DNA from: Nocardioides luteus
GTDB taxonomy: Bacteria > Actinomycetota > Actinomycetes > Propionibacteriales > Nocardioidaceae
Assembly (NCBI RefSeq): GCF_015752315.1
Contig: NZ_JADOVJ010000001.1
Coordinates: forward strand, 4,022,501-4,086,500
DNA: 64,000 nucleotides
Direction: 5' to 3'
The notes under the pieces were generated by a model. It saw only the letters and a list, made by a program, of their open reading frames with translations, was not told where the DNA came from and ran no database searches. Of this stretch, positions 42,138 to 50,623 are shown piece by piece. The translations under genes and the position numbers were made by a program. The first letter of the stretch is position 1. Each line of letters opens with the position of its first letter.

Positions 42138-42881
42138 ATGGCGGGCAACAGCCGACAGGCCGGCACGAGCGTGACCAGCCGGGCGCTGGCGATCCTGAGC
42201 GCGTTCGACGAGCAGCACCGGGCGATGTCGCTCAGCGACATCGCCACCCGCGCCGACCTTCCGCTCGCGACGACCCATCGTCTCCTGGGCGAGCTCTTCC
42301 GCTGGGGTGCGCTCGAGCGGCTGCCGTCCGGTGACTACGTGATCGGCCGGAAGATCTGGGACATCGGCCACCTCGCACCGACCGAGACCGGGCTGCGCCA
42401 GGTCGCCGAACCGTTCCTCCACGACCTCTACGGCGCGACCCTGGCCACGGTGCACCTGGCCGTCCGCGAAGGGACCGAGGTGGTCTACCTCGACCGGCTG
42501 CGCGGCAACCAGTCGGTCCCGGTGGTGAGCAAGGTCGGCGGGCGCCTGCCGATGCACGCCACCGGGGTCGGCAAGGTGCTCCTCGCACACGCACCCGCCG
42601 AGGTCCAGGAGGCCGTTCTCGGCGCGCTCACCCGGATCACCCCCTACACGATCACCCAGCCCGGCGCCCTCCGCAGGCAGCTGCGGCAGGTGCTGGACAA
42701 GGGCTATGCCACCACTCACGAGGAGATGAGCCTCGGCGCCTGCTCGATCGCCGTCCCGATCCACCGACGCGACGAGGTGGTCGCCTCCCTGGGCCTGGTC
42801 GTCCCCACTCTCAAGGGGAGCGAGCAGAGGTTGTACGGCGCGCTCCGCGTGGCCGCGCAGTCGATCGGGCGTCGGCTCTGA
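42138..42881 (+). CDS. IclR family transcriptional regulator
   Basis: The 247-residue protein has an N-terminal winged helix (RALAILSAFDEQHRAMSLSDIATRADLPLATTHRLLGEL) and the IclR effector domain from about 80 (PMHATGVGKVLLAH and a late GACSIAVPI). It lies upstream of an aromatic-acid transporter and a benzaldehyde dehydrogenase in the same direction and probably regulates them. An inverted repeat lies between it and the transporter. Confidence 0.92.
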   Translation: MAGNSRQAGTSVTSRALAILSAFDEQHRAMSLSDIATRADLPLATTHRLLGELFRWGALERLPSGDYVIGRKIWDIGHLAPTETGLRQVAEPFLHDLYGATLATVHLAVREGTEVVYLDRLRGNQSVPVVSKVGGRLPMHATGVGKVLLAHAPAEVQEAVLGALTRITPYTITQPGALRRQLRQVLDKGYATTHEEMSLGACSIAVPIHRRDEVVASLGLVVPTLKGSEQRLYGALRVAAQSIGRRL

Positions 42882-42892
42882 ACAATTTCGGC

Positions 42893-42916
42893 CAGCTTTC
42901 CACTGAACGGAAGCTG
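42893..42916 (+). promoter_or_regulatory. Candidate IclR operator before the transporter gene
   Basis: CAGCTTTCC (42893-42901) and GGAAGCTG (42909-42916) form an inverted repeat with one bulged T and a 7-bp centre. It sits just upstream of the TAGGTT -10 box (42945-42950). Confidence 0.5.
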
Positions 42917-42944
42917 TGTCGATGCTCACAGGGATGACCGCTCC

Positions 42945-42950
42945 TAGGTT
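42945..42950 (+). promoter_or_regulatory. -10 element TAGGTT of the aromatic-acid transporter gene
   Basis: TAGGTT is followed by 6 bases and the ATG at 42957. This gives the transporter-dehydrogenase pair its own, probably leaderless, promoter. Confidence 0.6.
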
Positions 42951-42956
42951 CGTCCC

Positions 42957-44174
42957 ATGAATGTGTCCGCAACCACATCGCACACCATCGCCGAGGGCAG
43001 CCGAAGCCTCTGGCCGGTCATGCTCTGCTGGCTCGCCGTCGCCCTCGACGGCTACGACCTCGTCGTGCTCGGCGCAGTGATCCCCACCCTCGCCGGCACC
43101 GGCGACCTCGGCTTCACCAGCGCGTCCTTGACCACGGCGGCCACCGTCGGGCTGATCGGGGTCGGCATCGGCGCCGTGGCCATCGGCCCCCTTGCCGATC
43201 GGTTCGGCCGACGCAGGACCCTGATCAGCAGCATCGCCCTGTTCTCGCTGCTGACACTGGCGGTCGCGTTCGCACCGAACGCGACGGTGTTCATCGCGCT
43301 GCGCTTCCTGGCGGGCCTGGGACTCGGCGCCTGCCTGCCGACAGCCCTGGCCTTCATGAGCGAGCACGCCCGCCCGGGCCGCTCGGGCACGGCCATGACA
43401 CGGATGATGACCGGCTACCACGTGGGGGCCGTGATCACCGCTCTGCTGGCGCTGTGGGTCATCCCGAAGCTGGGATGGGAGGCGATGTTCGTGATCGGCG
43501 GTGTCGCCGGACTGCTGACCGTCCCGGTGATGTGGGCGAAGCTCCCGGAGTCGCAGGCCTACCTGGAGACCGTCGAGACCGAGAAGGTCCGCCCCTCGGA
43601 GGTCGTACGCGGCCGCCTGCTGTGGGTGAGCCTGGGCCTGTGGGCGGCGTCGTTCTGCGGGCTGCTGCTGGTCTACGGCCTCAACACCTGGCTGCCGACG
43701 ATCATGGGCGAGGCCGGCTACTCCCTCGACGCCGGCCTCGGTCTGCTCCTCACCCTGAACGTCGGCGCGGTGATCGGCCTTGTCCTGGCAGGCCTGATCT
43801 CCGACGCCCGGGGCAACAAGCCGACGGTCGTGACCTGGTTCGGCGTCGCGGCGGTGATGCTGGCCCTGCTGTCGATCAAGATGGAGAACAGCCTCCTGGT
43901 GTACGGGGCGGTGCTGGCCGCCGGAGTCTTCGTGTTCAGCGCGCAGGTGCTGGTCTACGCGTTCGTCAGCCACCTCTACCCCGCCCGGATCCGCGGCACG
44001 GCGCTGGGCATGTCCGCCGGCGTCGGCCGGGTCGGCGCCATCGTCGGACCGTTCCTCGGTGGCGCTCTCCTCACCGCCGGCATCGCCTATCCGTGGGGCT
44101 TCTACGCCTTCGCCGGCGCGGCCGTGATCGCCGTGCTCGCCCTGCTGACCGTGCCCGCGCACCCCGACAACTGA
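42957..44174 (+). CDS. MFS aromatic acid:H+ symporter (AAHS family)
   Basis: The 405-residue protein has 12 membrane helices and the AAHS signature LDGYDLVVLGAVIPTL in helix 1. It also has the loop motif GPLADRFGRRRTL, and GLGLGACLPTALAFMSEHA in helices 4-5, as in PcaK, BenK and VanK. It should import benzoate-like, hydroxybenzoate or vanillate-type acids. The paired dehydrogenase fits an aromatic aldehyde/acid pathway. Confidence 0.9.
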   Translation: MNVSATTSHTIAEGSRSLWPVMLCWLAVALDGYDLVVLGAVIPTLAGTGDLGFTSASLTTAATVGLIGVGIGAVAIGPLADRFGRRRTLISSIALFSLLTLAVAFAPNATVFIALRFLAGLGLGACLPTALAFMSEHARPGRSGTAMTRMMTGYHVGAVITALLALWVIPKLGWEAMFVIGGVAGLLTVPVMWAKLPESQAYLETVETEKVRPSEVVRGRLLWVSLGLWAASFCGLLLVYGLNTWLPTIMGEAGYSLDAGLGLLLTLNVGAVIGLVLAGLISDARGNKPTVVTWFGVAAVMLALLSIKMENSLLVYGAVLAAGVFVFSAQVLVYAFVSHLYPARIRGTALGMSAGVGRVGAIVGPFLGGALLTAGIAYPWGFYAFAGAAVIAVLALLTVPAHPDN

Positions 44175-44198
44175 CCACCCGACATCAAGGAGCACACC

Positions 44199-45662
44199 AT
44201 GTCCGTTCTCGACTCCGTCGACTGGTCCGGAAACATCCTCAAGGCCGGCGCCTGGCAACCCGGGCAGGGAGGCGACTACGCAGTCGTCGAACCGGCCACC
44301 GGCGCCGAGCTGGGCAGGATGGGTCTGGCCACCGCGGCCGACGTGGCGGATGCCGCCGCGGCGGCCGCCGAGGCCCAGCTCGCCTGGGCCGCACGTCCGC
44401 ACCCGGAGCGAGCCGCCGTCCTGCGTCGCGCCGGCGACCTGTGGCAGCAGCATGCCGAGGAGATCACCGGGTGGAACGTCCGTGAGGTCGGCGCCGTGCC
44501 CGGCATGGCCGGATTCGCGCTCCACGTCGCGGCCGAGGAGTGCTACGAGGCCGCCAGCCTCCCGAGCCGCCCGATCGGCGAGGTCATCCCGTCCGAACAG
44601 CCGCGGCTGTCGATGGCCCGCCGCATGCCCGCCGGGGTCGTCACCGTCATCGCGCCCTTCAACGTGCCGATCATCCTCGGCATCCGCTCGGTCGCCCCGG
44701 CCCTCGCCCTCGGCAACGCCGTGATCCTCAAGCCGGACCCGCGCACCGCCGTGACCGGCGGCACCCTGATGGCCCGCATCTTCGAGGAGGCGGGCCTGCC
44801 CGCGGGCGTGCTCCAGATGCTGCCCGGTGGCGCCGACGTGGGCGAGGCGCTGGTCACGGATCCCCACATCCGGGTCATCTCGTTCACCGGATCGACCGGG
44901 GTCGGCCGCCGCATCGGCGAGCTGGCCGGCAGGCACCTCAAGCGTGCCCACCTCGAGCTCGGCGGCAACTCCGCACTGCTGGTCCTCGATGACGCCGACG
45001 TCGAGGCCGCCGTCAACCTGGCAGCGTGGGGCTCGTTCTTCCACCAGGGCCAGATCTGCATGACGACCGGCCGGCACCTGGTCGCTGCCGGCATCTACGA
45101 CGACTTCGTCGAGGCCCTCGCCGAGAAGGCCGGCCACCTGCCGGTCGGCAATCCCGCCACCGACCAGGTCGCCCTCGGCCCCGTCATCGACGCCGGCCAG
45201 CGCGACAAGATCCACGGCCTGGTCACGGCATCGGCGGACGCCGGCGCCAAGATCGCGGCCGGCGGCACCTACGAGGATCTCTTCTACCGGCCCACCGTCC
45301 TGGCGAACGTCCCGGTCACCGCGCCGGCGTTCGCGGAGGAGGTCTTCGGCCCGGTCGCACCGGTGACCAAGGTCGAGTCCGTCGAGGACGCGATCAAGCT
45401 CGCGGGAACCAGCGAGTACGGCCTGTCCCTGGGCATCGTCACGAAGGACGTCATGCACGGCCTCGCGGTCGCGGAGCAGATCCCGACCGGCATCGTCCAC
45501 ATCAACGACCAGACCGTCAACGACGAGGCCAACGCGCCGTTCGGTGGCGTACGCGCCTCCGGCACCGGGTCCCGGTTCGGCGGCGCCGAAGCGAACATCG
45601 AGGCGTTCACCGAGACCCGGTGGATCACCATGCGGGGTGAGCCGGCGCGCTACCCGTTCTGA
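44199..45662 (+). CDS. Benzaldehyde dehydrogenase-like aldehyde dehydrogenase
   Basis: The 487-residue ALDH has the glutamate motif LELGGNS, the catalytic cysteine in HQGQICMTTGR, NAD-loop FTGSTGVGRRIG, and the ASGTGSRFGG C-terminal motif. Its closest style is XylC/vanillin-type enzymes that oxidise aromatic aldehydes to acids. It lies 25 bases after the aromatic-acid transporter and is probably cotranscribed. The 3' end overlaps the convergent SDR gene by 13 bases. Confidence 0.88.
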   Translation: MSVLDSVDWSGNILKAGAWQPGQGGDYAVVEPATGAELGRMGLATAADVADAAAAAAEAQLAWAARPHPERAAVLRRAGDLWQQHAEEITGWNVREVGAVPGMAGFALHVAAEECYEAASLPSRPIGEVIPSEQPRLSMARRMPAGVVTVIAPFNVPIILGIRSVAPALALGNAVILKPDPRTAVTGGTLMARIFEEAGLPAGVLQMLPGGADVGEALVTDPHIRVISFTGSTGVGRRIGELAGRHLKRAHLELGGNSALLVLDDADVEAAVNLAAWGSFFHQGQICMTTGRHLVAAGIYDDFVEALAEKAGHLPVGNPATDQVALGPVIDAGQRDKIHGLVTASADAGAKIAAGGTYEDLFYRPTVLANVPVTAPAFAEEVFGPVAPVTKVESVEDAIKLAGTSEYGLSLGIVTKDVMHGLAVAEQIPTGIVHINDQTVNDEANAPFGGVRASGTGSRFGGAEANIEAFTETRWITMRGEPARYPF

Positions 45663-46588
45663 GCTCCCGCGGAGGACAGACCGAAGGTCACGCCGGCCAT
45701 CTCCTCGAGCGCCTCCCAGACGCGCGCGACGACCTCCCTGCCCGGGTCGATCGTGTGCGGCAGCGGGGCCAGGCGTACGGGAGGGCCGGCGATCTTCGCG
45801 GGACCGAAGTAGTCGCCGCCGACCGCGTCCGGGTCGACCAGCGCACGCACGCCGGACCAGGCCGCCGCGTCCTTGCCCTGCGCCCACGGCGTGTACGGGT
45901 TACGCCGGTAGCCGACGCTGCCGTCCCGGATCCCGGCGCGCTGGGGCGTCTTCGCGTCGACGCCGACCCCGGGGTGGGTGAGGATCGAGGCGATGGGCAG
46001 TCCCGCTGCGCGGAGCCGGCGGTCGAGCTCGTAGCCGAAGATCTCGGTGAGCGTCTTGGCCTTGACGTACGCGGCGATGCCGGTGCGCGGCGTCGCCCGC
46101 GGGTCGGACACGTCCACGTGGAAACGTCGCACGAACCCGGTGGAAGCGTGCACGATCCGGAGCGGGTCGGAGGTCCCGGCAGCCCGCGCGGAGAGGAGCC
46201 GGGCGACGAGGCCGAAATTGGCGACGGTGTGCGCGCCCGTCATGAGCGGCAGGCCGTCCGTCGTCGTCCCCCGGCCGAGCTGCATCGGGGCACCGTTGAG
46301 GAAGATCCCGTCCAGCCGCGGCAACGCGGCGAGCTGCTCGGCGCCCTCCGCGACCGACGCGAGGGAGGTGAGGTCGAACGCGACCGCGCTGGTGACCGCG
46401 TCCGGAGCCTGCCCGCGGATCGCCGCCGCGGCGACGGCGATCTTCTCGGGCGAGCGGGAGGCGAGCACCACCTCGGCGCCGGCCGAGGCGAGCTGTTCGG
46501 CGGCGAAGTAGCCGATTCCTCCGGTGGCGCCGGTGACGGCGTAGACGTGCCCGCGCAGATCGGGCAGGCGAGTGGGGTCCCAGGTCAT
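45650..46588 (-). CDS. Short-chain dehydrogenase/reductase
   Basis: The 312-residue Rossmann protein has TGATGGIG as cofactor loop and the HASTGF and YVKAK active-site segments. FLNGAPM stands in place of the usual NNAG motif. The cofactor-side RSPEK suggests NADP(H). It is divergent from a TetR gene, with two matching operator repeats between them. The ATG at 46588 follows GAAGGAG. The substrate is unknown. Confidence 0.83.
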   Translation of the reverse strand: MTWDPTRLPDLRGHVYAVTGATGGIGYFAAEQLASAGAEVVLASRSPEKIAVAAAAIRGQAPDAVTSAVAFDLTSLASVAEGAEQLAALPRLDGIFLNGAPMQLGRGTTTDGLPLMTGAHTVANFGLVARLLSARAAGTSDPLRIVHASTGFVRRFHVDVSDPRATPRTGIAAYVKAKTLTEIFGYELDRRLRAAGLPIASILTHPGVGVDAKTPQRAGIRDGSVGYRRNPYTPWAQGKDAAAWSGVRALVDPDAVGGDYFGPAKIAGPPVRLAPLPHTIDPGREVVARVWEALEEMAGVTFGLSSAGAQNG

Positions 46589-46603
46589 GAGTGCTCCTTC
46601 AAT

Positions 46604-46618
46604 CGGATAGATCATCCG
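46604..46618 (+). promoter_or_regulatory. Operator repeat 1 (CGGAT-N5-ATCCG)
   Basis: Perfect 5-bp inverted arms, 15 bases upstream of the SDR start. The second copy is 33 bp away centre to centre, on the same helix face. The divergent TetR is the likely ligand-controlled binder. Confidence 0.65.
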
Positions 46619-46636
46619 TTTCAAGATACCCCAAAG

Positions 46637-46651
46637 CGGATAACTCATCCG
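46637..46651 (+). promoter_or_regulatory. Operator repeat 2 (CGGAT-N5-ATCCG)
   Basis: Second identical-arm copy, ending 7 bases before the TAGGAT -10 box (46659-46664) of the TetR gene. It could repress both divergent promoters together with site 1. Confidence 0.65.
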
Positions 46652-46671
46652 AATCAGGTAGGATCTGTCTC

Positions 46672-47211
46672 ATGTCCTCGCTCCGTTCGGACGCCGCCCG
46701 CTCCCGCGCCAAGATCCTCGACACCGCTCGCCAGCGGCCGGTGACCGAGCTGCGCCTCAACGAGCTGGCCCGCGCGGCCGGGGTCGGCGTCGCGACGGTC
46801 TACCGCCACTTCCCCACGGTCGACGCACTCGTGGAGGCGCTCAACCTCGACGCGCTCGAGCAGCTGGTCGCGCAGGCGCGCACGGCGGCCGCGCTCCCCG
46901 ATCCCGGCGAGGCGTTCACCACCCTCGTACGCAGCGCCGCGCTCTTCCAGGTCGAGCACGAGGGTCTCCAGGCGATCCTCCTGTCCGAGGAGGTCTCACC
47001 GGCCGCACGCGAGCTCCGCGAGGAGCTCCTCCGCCTCGCCGAGACAGCCCTCGAGTCCGCCGTCCGCAACGGCGTCGTTCGTGCCGACGTCACCACCAGC
47101 CACGTCCAACGCCTCGTCTGCGGCGTCGAGCACGCTGTTCGCCTGGGCGACGGAACCGATCGTGACCTGCTCCTCGACGTGATGCTGACCGGACTCTCTC
47201 GGCACGCCTGA
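46672..47211 (+). CDS. TetR family regulator
   Basis: The 179-residue protein has a short TetR HTH (ELRLNELARAAGVGVATVYRHFPTVDAL) and a helical C-terminal domain. It probably represses the divergent SDR through the paired CGGAT sites. The ATG at 46672 lies 7 bases after TAGGAT, a leaderless start. Longer in-frame starts would extend into the operator region. Confidence 0.88.
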   Translation: MSSLRSDAARSRAKILDTARQRPVTELRLNELARAAGVGVATVYRHFPTVDALVEALNLDALEQLVAQARTAAALPDPGEAFTTLVRSAALFQVEHEGLQAILLSEEVSPAARELREELLRLAETALESAVRNGVVRADVTTSHVQRLVCGVEHAVRLGDGTDRDLLLDVMLTGLSRHA

Positions 47212-47222
47212 CCGCAGCCGGC

Positions 47223-48074
47223 CTACCGCGCGAGGGCCGGGTGGAGGTGCTCGGTCTCGATCGCGACCCGGGCCTGCTCGGCGGCGGCTCGCAGGGCGAT
47301 ATCAACCGGCCCCGTATGCAGCCGCGCGGCCAGGAAGCCGGCCATGAAGGCGTCACCGGCACCGTTCGTGTCGACCACGGTGGCCGGAGCCGCGGCCACC
47401 TCGTGCCGGGCGCCGTCCACCTCCAACGCGATCGCGCCCTGCGCTCCCAGGGTGCAGACCGCGATCCGGGGGCCGCGGTCGAGGCACGAGGCCATCAGCG
47501 CCCAGGGGTCGTCGGTGCCGTCGTCGTTCATGAAGACGCCGTCGGCCGCACGCAGGAAGGGCTCGTGGAACGCGGTGGCTCCGTCGTAGTCGTGCAGATC
47601 CATCCACAGCGGCGCCCTCCGCTCGGGCAGTGCCTCGAGCACCAGCCGACCCAGCTCGCTCAGGTCGATGACCGCGAGGTCCGCCTCGGCGACCGCATGC
47701 GCGGCCGCTTCGACCGCATCGGTGGACGGGGTCGACGGGGTCGAGACGTAGAGCGAGACCCGGCCCCCGTCGGCCATCAGATTGACGTGCCGCTCGGTCT
47801 GCTCGCTGGCGATCGCCTCCACGACGACGCCCGCCCGGGTGAGCCGCTCCCGCAGCCGCGCGCCGTCCTCGTCGGCGCCGACGGGAGACCACAGACGTAC
47901 GTCGATGCCGAGCCCGGCCAGGTGCAGCGCCTTGCCTGCCGAGGTGCCACCGATCGTGTGCCACGACCGCCGCGCGAACTGCATGTGCGGCACCGGCTCG
48001 GGCAGACGGTCGAGGCCGATCAGGTGATTCCAGGAAGCAGGGCCGCAGACGACGACGCGGGGCGAGGAAGGCAT
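47223..48074 (-). CDS. PfkB family carbohydrate kinase
   Basis: The 283-residue ribokinase-fold enzyme has the C-terminal PfkB signature VVDTNGAGDAFMAGFLAARL with the catalytic aspartate, and an N-terminal GGTSAGKALHLAGLG sugar-binding glycine motif. The sugar or nucleoside is unknown. It starts 4 bases after the AraC stop, so the two form an operon. Confidence 0.88.
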   Translation of the reverse strand: MPSSPRVVVCGPASWNHLIGLDRLPEPVPHMQFARRSWHTIGGTSAGKALHLAGLGIDVRLWSPVGADEDGARLRERLTRAGVVVEAIASEQTERHVNLMADGGRVSLYVSTPSTPSTDAVEAAAHAVAEADLAVIDLSELGRLVLEALPERRAPLWMDLHDYDGATAFHEPFLRAADGVFMNDDGTDDPWALMASCLDRGPRIAVCTLGAQGAIALEVDGARHEVAAAPATVVDTNGAGDAFMAGFLAARLHTGPVDIALRAAAEQARVAIETEHLHPALAR

Positions 48075-48078
48075 GCGC

Positions 48079-48900
48079 CTATTCAGCACCAACAGCCGGA
48101 GCGACGCACCCGGTTTGCGTGGGCCGCGGCGAGGCGAAGGCCGCAGGGGTGACGCCGAGGATGCGGCGGAAGTGGCGGGTGAGGTGTGCCTGGTCGTGGA
48201 AGCCGGCCAGCGCGGCCGTCTCCGCGGGCCGGTGGCCGTCCACGAGCAGCCGGCGGGCGAGATCGACACGGCGACCGACGAGGTACTGATGCGGGGCGAT
48301 GCCATAGGTCTGCGAGAACACCCGCACCAGATGACTGGGGTGGGTGCCGAGCTCGGCGGCGGCCGCGGCGATCGTGAACGACTGCGTCAGCCGGTCGTCG
48401 AGGAGCGCCCGCAGACGACGGGCCAGCGGTGCGTCGCGAAGCGTCGGCGCGGGGCTTCCGAGGTGCGTGAGCACCTCGTCGCGGACCGTCAGCAGCCAGT
48501 GTTCGGCCGCCATCAGGTCACCGGGGTCCTGCAGCGCCGCATGCACGTTCCGGGCAGCGGCGATCGGTGCTGTCGCCGCGAGGGTCGGTCGGCGGACGGC
48601 AAGGCCCTGCGCGGTCGCCGGCAGCCAGTCCGGATCGAGGTAGAGGACCCGTTTGCGGTAGCCCTTCCCCTCGATCGCCGAGTGACCGTCGTGCGGCACC
48701 CCGGGCGGCAGCAGGGTCAGGGCACCGGGAACGGCATGGTGGTCGGCGCGACCCAGGCCGTAGGCCACCGCCCCGTCGTCGACCAGCATCACCGCCCAGT
48801 CGTCGTGGGTGTGCATCGGGTAGGAGTGGTCGAACCTCGCGTGGTAGACCTCGCGCAGCGAAGGCACCGCGGGGTGCCAGGCGCGCACGTGATCGACCAT
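48079..48900 (-). CDS. AraC family transcriptional regulator
   Basis: The 273-residue protein has an N-terminal cupin (HARFDHSYPMHTHDDWAVMLVDDG, LLPPGVPHDG) and a C-terminal double HTH (AAAAELGTHPSHLVRVFSQTYGIAPHQYLVGRRV and the second helix pair). It is cotranscribed with the PfkB kinase and divergent from a DUF2000 gene. TACGTT (48912-48907) stands 6 bases before the ATG. Confidence 0.9.
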   Translation of the reverse strand: MVDHVRAWHPAVPSLREVYHARFDHSYPMHTHDDWAVMLVDDGAVAYGLGRADHHAVPGALTLLPPGVPHDGHSAIEGKGYRKRVLYLDPDWLPATAQGLAVRRPTLAATAPIAAARNVHAALQDPGDLMAAEHWLLTVRDEVLTHLGSPAPTLRDAPLARRLRALLDDRLTQSFTIAAAAAELGTHPSHLVRVFSQTYGIAPHQYLVGRRVDLARRLLVDGHRPAETAALAGFHDQAHLTRHFRRILGVTPAAFASPRPTQTGCVAPAVGAE

Positions 48901-48949
48901 GCAAGAAACGTACAAGACCGTGCTGCGGGCGACGACGGAGACTTCGAGC

Positions 48950-49402
48950 ATGACGGCACAGCTGACTTCCGACGACCCGGCGACCTCACCACGTTTCGAC
49001 ACGAAGGTCGTGGTCGTGCTCAACGAGGATCTGGAGCCCTGGCAGGAGCTCAACGTGACCGCGTTCCTGATGTCGGGGATCGCGACCAGCTCCCCCGGCC
49101 TCGTCGGCGAGGCCTACCGCGACGGCGACGACACCGAGTATCTGCCCATGCTCCGCCAACCGGTGATGGTGATGAGCGCCGACTCCGGCCTGCTGGCCAA
49201 GGCCCGCGGAAAGGCCGCCGCCCGGGACGACGTCTCCCTCGCCGTCTACACCCGGGAGCTGTTCGGCACCGGGAACGACGAGGCCAACCGAGCGGCCGTG
49301 GCCGCGGTCCGCGCGGACGACCTCGACCTCGTCGGCATCGCCCTACGCGGCCCCCGCAACGCCGTCGACCGCATCGTCAAGGGCGCCCGGTTCCACGACT
49401 GA
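48950..49402 (+). CDS. DUF2000 family protein
   Basis: The 150-residue protein has DTKVVVVLNEDLEPWQELNVTAFLMSGI, the typical opening of DUF2000, and an AVYTRELFGTGNDEANRAAV segment. The family has a peptidyl-tRNA hydrolase-like fold, but no activity is established. It often pairs with AraC regulators, as here. The ATG at 48950 has GGAG upstream. An earlier ATG at 48899 overlaps the AraC start codon and its promoter, so it is less likely. Confidence 0.82.
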   Translation: MTAQLTSDDPATSPRFDTKVVVVLNEDLEPWQELNVTAFLMSGIATSSPGLVGEAYRDGDDTEYLPMLRQPVMVMSADSGLLAKARGKAAARDDVSLAVYTRELFGTGNDEANRAAVAAVRADDLDLVGIALRGPRNAVDRIVKGARFHD

Positions 49403-49817
49403 CCGAGCGGTCGAGGCCGGCGATCAGCACCAGCGCCGCGAAGCCGTCCTCGGTGCCCGGCCACTGCGCCCGTACGGCGTCGATCCCGGCCCGGCGGACG
49501 ACGCTGCGTAGGACGGCCGCCACGATGATCGCGTCGTCGGCGTAGCCCAGCACCGGGATGAAGTCGGGCACCAGATCGATCGGCAGAGCCAGGTAGACCA
49601 TGAGCAACCCGAGCCGGATCCGTACGCCGCGGGGCATCGTCTTGTCGGCCGCGAGCCGACGGAGCAGCCGCACCACGTCCGGCAGGATCCGCAGCGCCTC
49701 GCGCAGCAGATCGCCGCGCGGGCGGACGACGAGCAGGGCCACGATGAGGCAGATCCAGGTCAGGACCAGGGCTGCGGCGACCCCGATCGCCAGGTCCCAC
49801 CAGAACGAACCGGTCAT
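49377..49817 (-). CDS. YkvA-type DUF1232 membrane protein
   Basis: The 146-residue protein has one N-terminal membrane helix (about 8-32) and the DUF1232 signature YLALPIDLVPDFIPVLGYADD. It is a small membrane-associated protein of unknown function. The ATG at 49817 has GGAAGG 6 bases upstream. A GTG at 49823 is possible. Its 3' end overlaps the convergent DUF2000 gene by 26 bases. Confidence 0.85.
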   Translation of the reverse strand: MTGSFWWDLAIGVAAALVLTWICLIVALLVVRPRGDLLREALRILPDVVRLLRRLAADKTMPRGVRIRLGLLMVYLALPIDLVPDFIPVLGYADDAIIVAAVLRSVVRRAGIDAVRAQWPGTEDGFAALVLIAGLDRSVSRGTGRP

Positions 49818-49895
49818 CCTCACCCTTCCCGCATCAGCCTCCGCTGTGGAGCCGCGCCTCTGAATTCCATCACGACGCCATGGCGAGGTGGACCC

Positions 49896-50576
49896 TCAGG
49901 CCCTGGCGAAGGGCCCGTCGAGGGCAGCCCACTGCAGGAGCATGATGGTCTTGCCGTCCATGATCCGGCCGTCGCGGGTCATCGCGAGCGCCTCGGCGAA
50001 GTCGAGCTCGAGCACCTCGATGTCCTCGCCCTCGTCGGCGACTCCTCCCCCGGCACCGGTACGGCTCGCCGGCGAGTAGGCCGCCACGAAGAAGTGCAGC
50101 CGCTCGGTCACCGAGCCGGGGCTCATGTACGCGTCGAAGACGTGGTCGACGTCCGCGAGGCTGATCCCGAGCTCCTCGGCGCTCTCCCGCCGGATCGCGG
50201 TGACCGGGTCATCGGCGTCCAGGAGCCCCGCAGCCGCCTCCACGAGGAGACCGTCGGGGTGGCCGTTGACGTAGGCCGGATACCTGAACTGCCGCGTCAG
50301 CAGGACGGTGCGGCGCTCGACGTCGTAGGGAAGGAGGACGGCCCCGTTCCCGCGGTCGTACGTCTCGCGCTGCTGCGTCTCCCAGCGCCCGTCCCGGCGG
50401 CGGTAGTCGAAGGTGGTGCGCCTGAGCACGTGCCACCCCTGCGAGGTCAGCTCGACGTCGCGGACCACGACGTCGGGGTTGCCGGCCAGGTCCCGTCCGG
50501 CGCGGTCGAGGCCGGTGCGGCCGCGATGGTCCGGGACATCGACGCCCGGGCGCGCTTCGGCTTTCGCTGTCGTCAT
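49896..50576 (-). CDS. NUDIX hydrolase, ADP-ribose/GDP-mannose pyrophosphatase-like
   Basis: The 226-residue protein has the opening strand pattern of the NudF/NudK group (VLRRTTFDYRRRDG, LLPYDVERRTVLLTRQFRYPAY) and a Nudix box near AAAGLLDADDPVTAIRRES, then AEELG. The usual glutamate six residues after the first glycine is aspartate. It likely hydrolyses ADP-ribose or a nucleotide sugar. It is divergent from a DeoR regulator. TACGCT (50588-50583) is 6 bases before the ATG. Confidence 0.83.
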   Translation of the reverse strand: MTTAKAEARPGVDVPDHRGRTGLDRAGRDLAGNPDVVVRDVELTSQGWHVLRRTTFDYRRRDGRWETQQRETYDRGNGAVLLPYDVERRTVLLTRQFRYPAYVNGHPDGLLVEAAAGLLDADDPVTAIRRESAEELGISLADVDHVFDAYMSPGSVTERLHFFVAAYSPASRTGAGGGVADEGEDIEVLELDFAEALAMTRDGRIMDGKTIMLLQWAALDGPFARA

Positions 50577-50590
50577 GGCCGCAGCGTACA

Positions 50591-50604
50591 TGCAATAATG
50601 TGCA
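50591..50604 (+). promoter_or_regulatory. Shared TGCA-N6-TGCA site between NUDIX and DeoR genes
   Basis: TGCAATAATGTGCA is a dyad with TGCA ends. It lies beside the NUDIX -10 box and 20 bases before the DeoR ATG. A third TGCA lies at the DeoR start. DeoR-type repeats of this kind are plausible operators. Confidence 0.45.
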
Positions 50605-50623
50605 AGAACAGAAAGGAACGTGC

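Noticed and set aside
41886..45887. A 1333-codon open frame on the minus strand opposite the IclR/transporter/dehydrogenase genes
   Set aside because: Low-complexity composition and no motif. The plus-strand genes are clear family members.
48899..48949. Upstream ATG as start of the DUF2000 protein
   Set aside because: It overlaps the AraC start codon and the AraC -10 box, and the extra 17 residues are not part of the family core.
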